Shown here piece after piece: positions 20,285-31,674 of a DNA stretch of 64,000 bases (positions within the stretch are counted from its first letter, which is position 1; each line of letters starts with the position of its first letter). The notes under the pieces were generated by a model that ran no database searches, had not been told where the DNA came from, and saw only the letters and a program-made list of their open reading frames with translations. Made by a program: the position numbers and the translations under genes. Origin of the DNA: Melastoma dodecandrum (taxonomy: Eukaryota; Streptophyta; Magnoliopsida; Myrtales; Melastomataceae). Where the stretch lies: assembly GCA_029817715.1 (NCBI GenBank), contig JARUPY010000474.1:9858001-9922000 (forward strand), in the 5' to 3' direction.

Positions 20285-20895
20285 TGTTTACGTAGCAAAC
20301 GTAATTTTGGGCTTTTCTGCGACGGACTTTGAAGGAAATCAAGAACGATGCTACTTAGAAGGTGTTCGACCGACGATGTAACGCCAAAGGTAACTGTCAA
20401 AACAAGAATCGATGCTAATTCAGGAGCAGGTCGACGAAGCAAGGGTCGATGTTCGAAGATAATATTCCATCGAAGATCTTCAGTATCGAAGAGGGACGGC
20501 AAGGATTAAGGTTTTTGCTCGAAAGGTCAATATTCATGAAGTATCGACGATCGAGTCGTCTCATTGGTTAGATGATAGTTAGTTTTAGGATAACTCGCAC
20601 GTGTTAAATGTGTATCGGTCGGAACTTATTAGTTAATGCCTATAAATAAGTCAGCTCGGGTCAATAGTAAACACACGACAATCATTCTATGACCCCGAAG
20701 AGCTGCCTGGTTGTCAACTTATCTTTTCGTAATCGTTTTAAGTGTTGTTGTAAGATGACTGTAAGTCTTTCTCTTTGTGTTTAGTGAATTCTGATTGTTT
20801 TTTATTACTTCCTTTTATTGGCGACAACATTCAACACTTAGTCCCCGATATCTCGCAGTCCCCGATATATCGCAACGTGTTTAGTCCCGCAAACA
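20285..20895 (+). repeat. 5' LTR of element B
   Basis: 611 bp, TGTTTACG...AAACA, closely matching 30425-31028 (TATA region, TCGA-rich middle and GCAAACA end). Confidence 0.9.
20641..20650 (+). promoter_or_regulatory. TATA box in element B LTR
   Basis: tataaataag, conserved in the 3' LTR at about 30789, in the middle of the LTR as expected for the U3/R boundary. Confidence 0.6.
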
Positions 20896-20901
20896 CGTTT
20901 T

Positions 20902-20919
20902 TGGCGACCACAGTGGGAG
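20902..20919 (+). other. Primer binding site of element B
   Basis: TGGCGACCACAGTGGGAG, 6 bases inside the LTR, essentially identical to the sites in A1 and A2, so both families use the same primer. Confidence 0.7.
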
Positions 20920-20979
20920 CCGGAAGCAAATTTTGTGTGACAGCACGGAATGCCAACAACCTGGAGTGCGGCTAACAGA

Positions 20980-23404
20980 ATGGCTGATACTCATGGTGAT
21001 TCAGAGACCAATTATGAGCAGGGCCAAACTGCCAACAACAACCGAAACCGCAGAAACGGATTGCAAAATGCCCAGAATGTTGGGCAACAAAATGTCCAGA
21101 CATAGGAGCGAGGAACTTCGCCTGTGTCGAATGTCTTGCCAAACGTGTCGGATACAGTCCCTTTGGACATGTTTCTGCAGATGCAGGCTACGTATCAGGA
21201 GAATTTCCTGGAGTTATGAAAGCAACTCCAGGGATTGACCGCTAAGATCGACGCTGAATATCCCCCCGAAACCGCAGCCAGAAGGGCTGCCGTTCGCGAT
21301 GGGAAGCGTAGGGTGAGTTTTGATCATGAGACGAACCAAGATCCTGTCCATTTAACCCAGGACAATCGACAGTCCGAACCAAGTAGGTCGTTTGTTCAGG
21401 ATGATCGAGGCGATTTTGTCACATCTGATCGATCGAATTGTTTTAATGAGTTCGTCGATCTCGATGATGATGCACAGGATCCATATCGACCGCAGGCATA
21501 TGCACCTCTTCATCGTCGAAGGGAGAGCCATTACATGTGCTCTACCATCGATAACCCTGTTCGTGGACCCCCGATGGAGGTCCTACCCCAGAGGTGGAAC
21601 CTTTTTGGTGATGTTCTAAGGGAGGTACCTACCTTCGACAGGGAGCCTCATAGAAATCCTTTGGAAAGGGAAGTGCCCAGAGTCGCTCTGATGCCCATCG
21701 ATCCTGTTGGCTATAGAGAGATGGTCGCTCGAATAGTCGAACAGATGGTTCCAGGAGCTGCGCGCGGGGAAGAAGTTAGCCTTTACAGGACCCCTTATCC
21801 TGAGTTCATCGATTGGGATTATCCTTATCCTCGGGGCTATAAGATTCCTGATTTCACTCGTTTCTCAAGTGAGGATGAGATGTCACCGATGGAGCACATA
21901 GGTCGATTTACTCACCAAACTGGGAAGGCATCGAACAATGACCATTGGAAGCTTCGACTCTTCCCTAATTCACTCACTAGACCAGCGTTTACTTGGTACA
22001 TCCACCTTCCGCCTAACTCAGTACAAAATTGGCAGGATATGCAAACGCAGTTCTTGCAGGCCTTCTCTACTCTTGATTCGACCATCTCTTTGGTTGAGCT
22101 GACTAAGATGCGACATCAGCCTGGAGAACTTGCAGCGACCTTCCTGCAACGATTCCGAAAAGCTCCACTCAGGTGCAATACATCATCCAGCGAAGATGAG
22201 GTGGTCAATGTGGCCTAAGATGCTCTCGATAAAAGTATCCGAAAGAAAATCTAGGGAGAAAAGTTTAGAGACCTCTACGAACTCGCTCTAAGAGCTACTA
22301 AGTATGAAAATCTACTCAAAGACGAGTCGAGGGAACATACGACGTATCAGCTCGAACCCACATTTGTTGAGGTCAATATGGCTTAATTTGTCAAAGGCGA
22401 GGCCACTGTTTGTGATCCATTGTCAAAGAAGAATTTCAAGGCTATGGCATCTCAGAAGTCGAATGAAGAATGAAAATATACCCCTTCGATATTGAGAAAA
22501 CTGATGAAATCTTCGACTGGCTCCATCAGCAAGATCGAATAAAGCTGAAACCTGGTCATCGACTTCCTTAGACTGGCAGGGAAAAGAAGAAGAGTTATTT
22601 CAAATGGCATGGATCGTTTACCCACGCAGCGCGCGATTGTCTAACCTTTAGGAATCTTATTGAGGATCTCATTGAAGCCAAAATTTTGTGCTTCAACGAA
22701 TCTGAAGAGTCGTCTTCCGTCGATCAAAAACCTTTTGTTGATTGCCAGGTACATACGTTCAATATTAACGTTATTGATGTTATTTGACGTGCCTTTCAGG
22801 AACCAATGTCCCCGGAGAGACTTATGTGATCAATAAGTTGTTCAAGAGGTTACTCGACAATGGAGTTATCTCTTGTCTTGTACCTGCTTCGAGGCTGAAT
22901 AATGAGGTTTGCTGGTGGCACATGGATGAAACTCACACCACTGACAAGTGCTTCACTTTTAGGAAGTTTCTCCAGTCTCACCAGACGAATGAGTGGTTTG
23001 ATCTGACACCAGTCGAAAGGGCTGCTATTGGGATTTCTCGCAAAGATCCTCCGAATGCGTTTAATCAAAACCCCAGAGGAAGAGGATCCGCCCCTAATGC
23101 TCATAAGGTTTTTCCTAATAAGGGGCATGTTGTCCATAAAGCAAAGGCAACACCCCGCTGTCCTGATACACAGCCGACCCTGCTGACTGTCAACAGCGAT
23201 GTGGACTCCTCTACAAAGTCAAGTTACCTTTCTAAGGAGACTATCAAGAGATGCAATTTTAAGGATCGACTCCGACCTTCCCCATGTCTCGATGAGCAGG
23301 CTATCAAAGATGGACCCCCCATTGCAGAATTTCTTGAGAAAGCTGAAACTTGCAATCGGTGCAATCCTATTATGATGAACAAGATATTGATCTATCAGCT
23401 GTGA
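20980..23404 (+). pseudogene. Element B gag
   Basis: Starts MADTHGDSETNYEQGQ at 20980 and stays in frame through two early stop codons into the long frame from 21235. The capsid-like region (about 21830-22200) has RGYKIPDFTRFSSEDEMSP, AFTWYIHLPPNSVQNW and RHQPGELAATFLQRFRKA. A CX2H-type knuckle has partly decayed at about 22600 (KWHGSFTHAARDCLTFR), and a second is near 22910-22960 (WWHMDETHTTDKCFTFRKF), where the first Cys precedes the WWH. Further breaks at 22216 and near 22380 rule out an intact product. Confidence 0.8.
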
Positions 23405-24108
23405 CACCTATGCTCGTACAATTATCTGCAGAAGCTGATTGTTATGTCCTCGGCGAATAAGTTCGACATTGTCCTAGTCGACTATCCGATTTATGGTACG
23501 ATCGAAACAAATCCATTCTATTGCATGCCTGTCTTCGTTCATAAGGAAGATGTTGGGCATGTCCAAGGATACGATCCCCAGAGAGGACAATTGTTCGGTA
23601 TATCCTGAATATTATCGATCGTGTCGATGTCGACTTGACTTCTCCGGTTCTGATGGTGATGAGTGGAGACAGGTGAATAACCAACGGACTCCATTTCCGT
23701 CTAAGAGCAATAAAAAGAGGAAAGAAAGACGTCGAAGGAGAGTAGAGGAAAAACGGCAAAAATCCGTTGACCCTACGATGGTCAAAATGGAGAAAATCGA
23801 TCATGGAGATTTTTTTATGATCGATAGCTCTCTTCCTAAGAAGATCCCCCTAAAGATAAGAAAAAACTTGCTGAGGATGATGATTTCGAAGATGTATTCG
23901 ATGATTCGGACTACAATCCAGTCCGGTTCGATGCTTCTGAAAACTCTGTAGAGTGTAACGTTATTATGTTACCACAAAGTTTGCGGGACCTACAATTACT
24001 TAACCTATCCCAGGTATTCTTAAAACTTCAGCCCCTCGGGTCGTTCGTTGCCCTATAGGCTATCCAGTAAATTGGTTTATTAAGCCTAGTCCTTCGATGC
24101 AATCTTAG

Positions 24109-24936
24109 ATGCACTCCTTGTATATCGAAGCAAAATTCAATGGGGTTCTTCTAAAGAAAGTATTGGTAGATAATGGTGCGACGGTTAACGTAATGCTTTT
24201 GCGTACCCTCAAATACTTATGGTATGATAAGGCTGATGTTACCAACACCAATGTTGGCATAACAGGCTTCAATGGCCTTATGTCGAAGTGTGTGGGAACA
24301 TTCCCGCTCAAATTGAAAGTTGGGAGATCTAAGATAACTACTGCTTTCTTTATAGTTGATGTCGATATGACATTTACTGCTCTTTTAAGTCGAACTGGCT
24401 GCATAAGACAACAATGATTCCTTATACTCTTCATCGAGAACTCATGCTTTGGCTTGATTCTGAAGTTGATGTTGTTAAAGCTGACTCATCCATTAACACT
24501 TGTCTTAACCCTGTCGAAATCTATACAGAAAATGTTATTGGTGTTGTCGATGACATGAGCTTGAAGAAGAGATACTATCTTGGAGATCCGAATGTTGGGC
24601 CTTTGGGAGAATCGACTGGAAAATTCGACTTCTTAGTCAAATATGGGAGTCCTCCGCATCCTATAGTCGATGCTCCAACTGGATGGAATTCTGACTTAGT
24701 ACCTCCAGCTGTCGAAGCCGAGGCTCAGGCAAAGAAGGAGGCGGAGCTCGATAGCATCCTCCATTCTATTAAGGAAGCCGTTGGATTGCTCCCTGAAGCC
24801 ATCATCGAATGGGAAAATGCTGAACATGTTAATGAAGAAATGAATGCTCACATCGTCAATGACAAGAAAGGTGTTGACCCTGGCAACCCGAACTTGGAGC
24901 CCGAGAGACTCCTCCGGGAGGACGAAGATGCTTGAT
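24109..24936 (+). pseudogene. Element B aspartic protease region
   Basis: The active site is KVLVDNGATVNVML near 24160-24200. The following ITGFNGL and FFIVDVDMTFTALL match the protease C-terminal part; the usual GRDWLH is damaged by a frameshift at about 24395. The downstream part to 24936 is an acidic linker to RT. 23405-24108 upstream is degraded linker, including a Lys/Arg-rich block (about 23700-23770). Confidence 0.75.
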
Positions 24937-25419
24937 ATCGACCAGGAAGATGTAGTCACTGATGTCTCAGAGCGACTATGAGTGTATAGGCTAACTAGGC
25001 CCAGAGTTAATCTTGAAATGTGTCTTGAAACCAGTTCGTTGGACATAGATAGTCCCGACCAACGTGCTGAAGAGGATGGGTCGAATCTTGGTTTGAAAAT
25101 GTGTGTAGATTCAACTGGTGTTGTATCTCATCCTACTATGAATAAAGCAACGTTTTGTGATAAGTCTATAGATGAATCCCCTGAGGATCGATGCACATTA
25201 ATTATGCCTCTGGACCCTCTAGTAACCATAAATTTAAGTGATGATGCGACTCAGCGTCCTACCTTTATAAGTGGTTCGATTGAAAAAGATCTCTTCCAAT
25301 CGTTTCGAACACTTTTAAAGGAATTCAAATACTGTTTTGTATGGGACTATACTGACTAAATGCCTGGCTTGGATCGACGATTAGTCGAACATACTTTACC
25401 TACTAAGCCAGAATTCAAA

Positions 25420-26010
25420 CCTGTGAAGTAAGAAAGTTGTTCGATGCTTGATATATAAGAACTTCTCGATACACAGAATGGATTTCTTCCATTGTTCTTG
25501 TAAAACAGAAAAATGGGAAAATTCGAGTTTGTATCGATTTTAGAGATCTCAACAAAGCAACTCCGAATGATGAATATTTGATGCCAATAGCGGATGAACT
25601 CATCGATAAAACATCCGGTCATAAGATTATGTCTTTTATGGATGGTTATTCTGGGTATATAAACAAATCTTTATTGCTGAAAATGACATACATAAAACAT
25701 CATTTCGTTATCCTTTTGGAATTTTTGAATGGGGTTGTCATGCCTTTTGGCTTAAAGAATGCTGGAGAGACTTATCAAAGGGCACCTCATTTTTAACCCG
25801 TTGATTGAGTCGACGGTCGAAGTTTACATCGATGATATCGTCGTAAAATCATTGGCAAATCATTGTCATGTGGAAGATCTTAGAAAAACTTTTCTTCAAA
25901 TGAGAAAGCATAACTTGAAATTTAAGCTATTCAGTATCTACCTCCTCCATCGACTAAGAAACAGCTTCAAGCTTTCTTGGGGAAAATTAATTATTTACGA
26001 CGATTTATAG
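25420..26010 (+). pseudogene. Element B reverse transcriptase
   Basis: Copies element RNA into DNA. Visible RT blocks: KIRVCIDFRDLNKATPNDEY (about 25515-25575), IMSFMDGYSGY, VVMPFGLKNAG, and the catalytic YIDD in VYIDDIVVKS (about 25822-25850). Frameshifts lie near 25430 and 25790, and sequence is lost between YIDD and the C-terminal part. 24982-25359 is the linker that precedes RT in this lineage (KYCFVWDYTD). Confidence 0.85.
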
Positions 26011-26067
26011 GAAATCTTGCCGGTCGAACAACGTCATTCTCTAACTTGTTAAGAGGGCAAGATAGTT

Positions 26068-26580
26068 TTGAATGTATTGATAACCATCAGGAATCCTTCG
26101 AAGCTATTAAGAAATACCTATCAACCACCTGTCCTGGTTCCTCCAAAGCAAGATCGACCCTTTTTGCTGTATATTGTTGCGGGTGATAAGGTTATTGGAT
26201 CGATGTTGATACAAGATGATAACCAATGTAAGGAACGAGTCATTTGTTACTTATCCCGGATCCTTACTCCCATCGAATATCGATATACTAATAATGAGAA
26301 GCTATGCTTATCATTATATTATTTGATCATGAAAGTTCGACATTACATTGGGAGTAACACGGTGTATGTAGTATCAAATGCTCCTGTATTAAAAATGTTA
26401 TTCGATAGTCCTATGTTATCTGGTAGGCTTAGTAAATGGAGCCTTATTTTGTCTCCATTTGATCTTCGATATCGATCACAAATATCGATCAAAGGGCATA
26501 TTTTATCCAACTTTTTCGCCCAATATATAGATTCTAGATTAACCAGCTCTCAAGATTTGAAGGAATTTTGGGAAGTTTAG
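26068..26580 (+). pseudogene. Element B RNase H (RT-linked)
   Basis: Degrades RNA in RNA:DNA hybrids. RPFLLYIVAGDKVIGSMLIQ, RVICYLSRILTPIEYRYT, NEKLCLSLYYLIMKVRHYI, then KMLFDSPMLSGRLSKWSLIL. A single open frame of 170 codons ends with FWEV and a stop at 26578. Confidence 0.8.
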
Positions 26581-26951
26581 TTTGATGGGTCTGTGTCCAC
26601 GAAGGAGTTGGAGTAGGAATTTATATTCTATCTCATTTGAAGATAAAACACAAGATATCTTATCGGATCGGTGATATGTTGACAAACAATTCCGTCGAAT
26701 ATGAGGCTTTGATCATTGCTCTACAGACCTTGATTGATCTTCAAGTATCATATGCAACAGTTCGAGGGGATTCGCAGCTCGTCATCAATCATGTCAAAGG
26801 TTCGAGTATGTGCACCTTCGACCACCTCCAGCGATTCTTGGATAAAGTTCATGAGCTGTCTTCTTTCTTTAAGGAGGTTCGATTTGAACACATTCCTAAG
26901 GAGGCTAATGCCATCGCGAATTGGCACAACATGCTTCTGGTTTTAAAATAA
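26578..26951 (+). pseudogene. Element B second (archaeal-type) RNase H
   Basis: Starts at the FDGS-type motif (tttgatgggtct, 26581). Then NNSVEYEALIIALQTLIDL, RGDSQLVINHVKG and EHIPKEANAIAN, i.e. the Asp, Glu, Asp and final acidic-region positions of RVT_3-type RNase H. This extra domain marks Tat-lineage elements. Confidence 0.8.
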
Positions 26952-27076
26952 GTCATCGATTGATGTAAGAAATTGGAGGACAAATACAGACAATACCTTC
27001 TATTTTACGAAATGATTCTACACAAGTAAATGTCATCAGTATTTTTCGATGGACAATTGATTGGAGAAAACCATTC

Positions 27077-28180
27077 ATGGAATTCTTCTCCAATCCTAGG
27101 AAGGGGGCAACCCGCCAAGTGAAATTGTCGGCACGATTCTACACCATAATCGATGATGTACTTTATCGAAAGCAAACTAATGGTGTTCTCTTAAGGTGTG
27201 TCGATATGGATGAAGCAATCCCTATTATGTTCGAAGCACACCAAGGTCTTTGTGGTCTTCATCATTCCGGATCGAATATGTGCTGGTCGATCAAGAGGCA
27301 TGGTTTCTTCTGGCTTCGATGATGAAAGAATGAATCAACATGGCCAAAGGATGTGAAAAATATCAAAAGCATGGACCCATATCACATGCACCGGCAACTC
27401 ATTTACATCCGATGGTTAAAACTTCGCCATTTCGATCATGGGCTATGGATATTATCGGAGAAATAAGACCAAGCACGAGTAACGAAGATTCTTATATCCT
27501 TGTAGCCACTGACTATTTCACAAACTGGGTCGAAGCAAATGCTTATAAGAATATTACCCAAAACGAAGTGATTGATTCCCTTCGATCTGACATTATTTAT
27601 AGATTTGGCATTCCTTAGAACGTAGTAATCGATAATGCTATTGTTTTCAATGGCAGCTTGATTAAAGAGTTTGCTTGTGAATTCGAATTTGTTTTAACAA
27701 ATTCCTTTCCTTACTATGCACAGTCGAATGGATAGACTGAATCTACCAATAAGATTATAAAAAGCGCTATTCAGAAGATGATCGATGATAACCCCCGATC
27801 TTGGCACACTTTGTTGATGGATGTGCTTTGGGCTTTGTGCGTTACTAAACGAGAAAGCATCGGGCAAACTCCGTACAGTTTAGTTTATGGACATGACGCC
27901 ATCCTACCCATCGAAGTTCATCATAAATCAATACGATTTCTGGCCCATCAGAAAGACCGTCCCGTCGATTATAACGAGTCGATGCTGATTGATTTAGAAA
28001 ACTTAGAGGCGATATGCTTTCAAGCACTGAATCGAATTCAAGTAAAAAAAGAAAAGGTCGCTCGAAGTTATAATAAGAAGGTCGTCTTAAAATCCTTTAA
28101 GAAAGGAGACTTAGTTTGGAAAATGATCCTCCCGATTGGAAAGATAGATTATTTCTTAGGTAAATGGTGTCCTACTTGGG
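27077..28180 (+). pseudogene. Element B integrase
   Basis: N-terminal zinc region HQGLCGLHHSG with a partly lost Cys pair (CEKYQK). The core has SWAMDIIGEI (Asp), NVVIDNAIVFNG (Asp) and ESTNKIIKSAIQ (Glu), with stops at about 27616 and 27734. The C-terminal region continues GQTPYSLVYGHDAILPIE to YFLGKWCPTWD at about 28175, where the frame passes into the antisense PMD gene. The usual Tat tail (NGKYLKRYY-like) is missing. Confidence 0.85.
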
Positions 28181-30423
28181 ATGCACTTGATCTCTCTCCC
28201 TTGATTTTGGAGGGATTACACCTTCGGGAACGATTGAAGGACCAACAATTGAAGGATTGTCAATCGGAGGTTCGACTTCGAATGTGTCGTCTTCATGCTG
28301 AAGATTTTCCTCGGGGATTGGAGCAGGCTTGTTCTTTCTAGGGTGTCGACGAAGATTTGCATTGCCCTCTTCTGTGGTTTCATTAGACGACTCACCTCTG
28401 CTTGCCGAAGAGGCCCGGGTATTGGGTTTCTTCGATGCAGTCACTGGTGGCGCCCGTTTTCTTTTCAGTCTTCCTTTCTTGGTAGTCGCCGTGGGTATTA
28501 AATTGGCTAATGCCCTTGGGAACATCAATTCCATCAGAATCGATAAGAGTTAATGTCACGTATTCACGAGTAATACCTGGCATCAACGATTTCTCCTGCT
28601 TTCCAATGAGACCACTAAGGAAGTCTTCATTTTCGAGTAGCGATTCCGCTCCCTTTCTAGGAAATTCAGCCTTCGCTATTATCTTTTTGAAGGTCATCTT
28701 CCAACAAAAATCGAATGCCCTGGTTGCACTACATCCTCCTAAGTTTTCAGAAAACTTGACTTTGGAGATAGATCGATCCAGAGTATTAAACAGCTGCAAA
28801 AGTAAGGCAAGTTAGTCGTTTACCAATAGCGTAACTTGTCATATACCACTAGTCTTTCCCTGCTAGCATACGCGACGTCGATGCCGACGCGTTCATCTAA
28901 GTTGGTATTGAAGAGTCGATGAAAGGGAAAGGGCAACTCTGAGGAAATCCTAGTTGTCGCGCCACGAACGGAGGATTGTAGACTTCCACAAAAAATCCTT
29001 TGGTATCACTACTGACCAAGTCTCCTGGAGTTAACACTTGGTTCCAAAATGGGTGGGGTTCCAAAGATTGTCGAAGCTTACATAGATCAACACTTTCAAG
29101 GAAAGGCTGCCAACATGGCTTGCTAGAATATAGAAGTCGATTAAGATATCCTGTAGCAGACTCCTTTCCCCAATTCTCGTATCGAGAAAATCGAATGATT
29201 TCTAAGCCATAGAAACCCGATGAGTCATCACTTGTCGATAGCTGGAAGTGGTGCAGACCAGGGAAATATAGGTGCGCCCATGCTGAAGTAATCCATAAGG
29301 GACCCGATGTTGGTCTGGCAGGGAATGCTCCTGGATTTTTGGGGTCGACAGCAACAGCTTCGAAGTGAGCTCGATAAATCAGGCTAACAAGGAACGGAGC
29401 CATCGCTACTGGTTTTGTCGCTTTCACTAGGCGGTTCGCTACTGGTTTTGTCGCTTTCACTAGGCGGTTCGCTACTGTGCCATGTATTTCAGTGACTGTT
29501 TGCTGCGACTACAGTAGATATACTTCGCAAGCCACTCGATCATAAACTGGAACTCATCTTCATCACCCCAGCTTTTTGGATCCTTCTTCAGATGCGCTTC
29601 GATGATCGAACCAAGACGTTGTCCTTTTTCGAACTTAAAATAGTCATTCTTCTCGACCAACCTAACAGGCTCCCCGACAGAATAGCATCCTGTTAAGAAG
29701 GTTATGTCGGGAATGGTCATGGTCATGGGGCCTTCTTGAAGATAAAAGCAGTTGGTAGAAACATTCCACAGACATAAAAGTGTGCGACTGATCGATGGTT
29801 GCACCTCATCGGCTCTATCGACACCTTAACCAAATGAGAAATCCCTATCTTTCCCATTTCTCTCGCCAAAGTTTGGTCCACCAATTTATCCATTCAGGGA
29901 ACCTATTTTCGCCCATAGTGGGAAATCCATGCAAAACTTGGCCAGCATTAGTCGAATCGCCAGGGTCAGAGGATTGACTTTTGTCAGCGGATCGACACCA
30001 ATTACCTTGATTGACGAAACTGGTTATACAGATTGGTATGACCAGAGGATCAGGAAGGAGGTAATCGAAGGATACATGGTTTTCATCTGGCTTAAAGCTG
30101 ACGCAGCCGGCCCTGAAGAATGGACCCAGAGTGATTTGTCCTTTCGACCTCGCTTCTTCATCGGCGAAATCACCATTTTTCTTGGCCACGAAATCTATTG
30201 CCAGAATTCTGAAGTCCTTGAAATAAACGTCAGACCCCTTCAACGGCGTGTGGTTGTAGAATGCCTGGGGGGCATGAGTAAAAAGATCTCGCTGAAGAGA
30301 GATGAAATCGGAAAAAACGGCGCAATGAAGATAGGGATTTTGGAAGGAAGTGAACAAAGAAATGGCTAGTTCTATAGAGGAAGATGGGAGATGAATCGAC
30401 GTATTCGAAGGAAGGGGGGCCAA
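28172..30423 (-). pseudogene. Antisense PMD gene inside element B
   Basis: Read right to left from close to the 3' LTR. The N-terminal ~190 codons (30423-29845) begin at a TTG (APLPSNTSIHLP), so the true ATG is lost or elsewhere. The PMD core follows in another frame (29804-29472): NCFYLQEGPMTMTIPDITF, then LTGC, DEFQFMIEWLAKYIY. The next block (29460-28897) has VAMAPFLVSLIYRAHFEA, GPLWITSAWAHLYFPG and ARQLGFPQS. A basic C-terminal region (28799-28172) has KKGRLKRKRAPPVTASKKPN. Its motif order matches the PMD gene of A1, so both descend from one type of captured gene. Internal frameshifts and a 33-bp duplication are present. Confidence 0.65.
29405..29470 (-). repeat. 33-bp tandem duplication in PMD gene
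   Basis: Two exact copies (29405-29437, 29438-29470) keep the frame and duplicate the peptide KATKPVANRLV just before the second PMD block. Confidence 0.9.
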
Positions 30424-30424
30424 A
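30407..30424 (+). other. Polypurine tract of element B
   Basis: gaaggaaggggggccaaa directly abuts the 3' LTR TGTTTAC at 30425. It is the primer site for plus-strand synthesis, and at the same time codes for the first residues of the antisense frame. Confidence 0.75.
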
Positions 30425-31028
30425 TGTTTACATAGTAAACGTCATTTTGGGCTTTTATGCGATGGACTTTCAAGAAAACCAAGATCGGTGCTGCTTAGAA
30501 GGTGTTCGACCGACGATGTAACGCCAGAGGTAACTGTCAGAACAAGAATCAGTGCTAATTCAGGTGCAGGTCAACGAAGCAAGGGTCGATGGTAAAGACA
30601 TTCGAAGATAATACTCCATCGTTGATCTTCAGTATCGAAGAGGGACGACAAAGATTAAGGTCGATGCTCAAAGGGTCAATATTCATGAAGTATCGACGAT
30701 CGAGTCGTCTCACTAGTTAGATGACAGTTAGTTTTAGGACAACTCGCACGTGTTAAATGTGTATCGGTCGGCAGTTATTAGTTAATGTCTATAAATAAGT
30801 CAGCCCGGGTCAATTGTAAACACACGACAATCATTCTATGACCCCGAAGGGCTGCTTGGTTGTCAACTTATCTTTTCGTAATCATTTTAAGTGTTGTTGC
30901 AAGATGGCTGTAACTCTTTCTCTTTGTGTTTAGTGAATTCTTATTGTTTTTTTATTACTTCCTTTTATTGGCGACCACATTCAACAGTTTGTCCCCGATA
31001 TATCGCGACGTGCTTAGTCCCGCAAACA
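30425..31028 (+). repeat. 3' LTR of element B
   Basis: 604 bp partner of 20285-20895, ending GCAAACA. Confidence 0.9.
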
Positions 31029-31429
31029 GTGACCGATCCAACAACTTGCATGTCGGTAGAGCTCGAGAATCCGCCGATTAAGGGTCGACGTGGGTTGTTC
31101 ACCAGGTTCGACGTGGCACATAGCCACCTATACACGCACGGTCGAACGATGGACCAGGCCAGATATTCGGGTTATCCACTAATCAATTGTGTTTTGTAGG
31201 GCCCGATTAGGACTGTTCTCAATCCTTTTCAGGAATTTGGAGGCTTTTTTGGAACATTTAGGAACATATGGCATAACATGTAATATACACGCGCCTTCCC
31301 CCGAATTCCTGCGGCCGGTATAGGGGTGGGTACTTGGCATCACTCCATTCCTTCCCCCCGGGCATCGTCAGTTCCCCAGTTGCAACCCCCGTATACCGCC
31401 GAAACTACTTCTGCACCTCCTCTGCTCTT
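31029..31429. other. Unassigned spacer
   Basis: Between element B and the chromovirus. No domain-bearing frame. Some of it may be the rest of the chromovirus LTR. Confidence 0.4.
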
Positions 31430-31550
31430 AACACGCCCCCTCAAGCCTGCGTGCACGTGAGTTTAAACCCAGGACCGCTCTGACCTTACTGTTTGACCTA
31501 AAAGCTAAAACTATTAGGTCAATGCTTGATTTATATTTTATATCATAACA
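31430..31550 (-). repeat. Partial 3' LTR of the chromovirus
   Basis: On the minus strand, TGTTATGATATAAAAT then AATCAAGCATTGACC, a familiar start of plant gypsy LTRs. A 5' partner is not present, so the far end is undefined. Confidence 0.5.
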
Positions 31551-31674
31551 TGTTCCTCCCCAGAAAAACCCAAAACGAAAGCATCTCCCTCCTGATGGCC
31601 CTGGTTCTTTTTTTTTTAAGTAAAGCAACTAACAAAAAGATCTCACGATCTATTATTTTAAGAAATAAAATAAA

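Larger units (their letters stand above)
20285..31028 (+). mobile_element. Tat-lineage Ty3/gypsy retrotransposon, element B
   Basis: 5' LTR 20285-20895, PBS, gag, protease, RT, RNase H, second RNase H, integrase, antisense PMD gene, PPT, 3' LTR 30425-31028. The gene order is the same as family A but LTRs and proteins differ widely, so it is a separate family. Many stops and frameshifts are spread through gag-pol. Flanks GTAAT and GTGAC share only three of five bases, so no clear target duplication remains. The element is strikingly rich in TCGA. Confidence 0.85.

Noticed and set aside
20280..31033. GTAAT/GTGAC as the target duplication of element B
   Set aside because: Only three of five bases agree, not enough to call.
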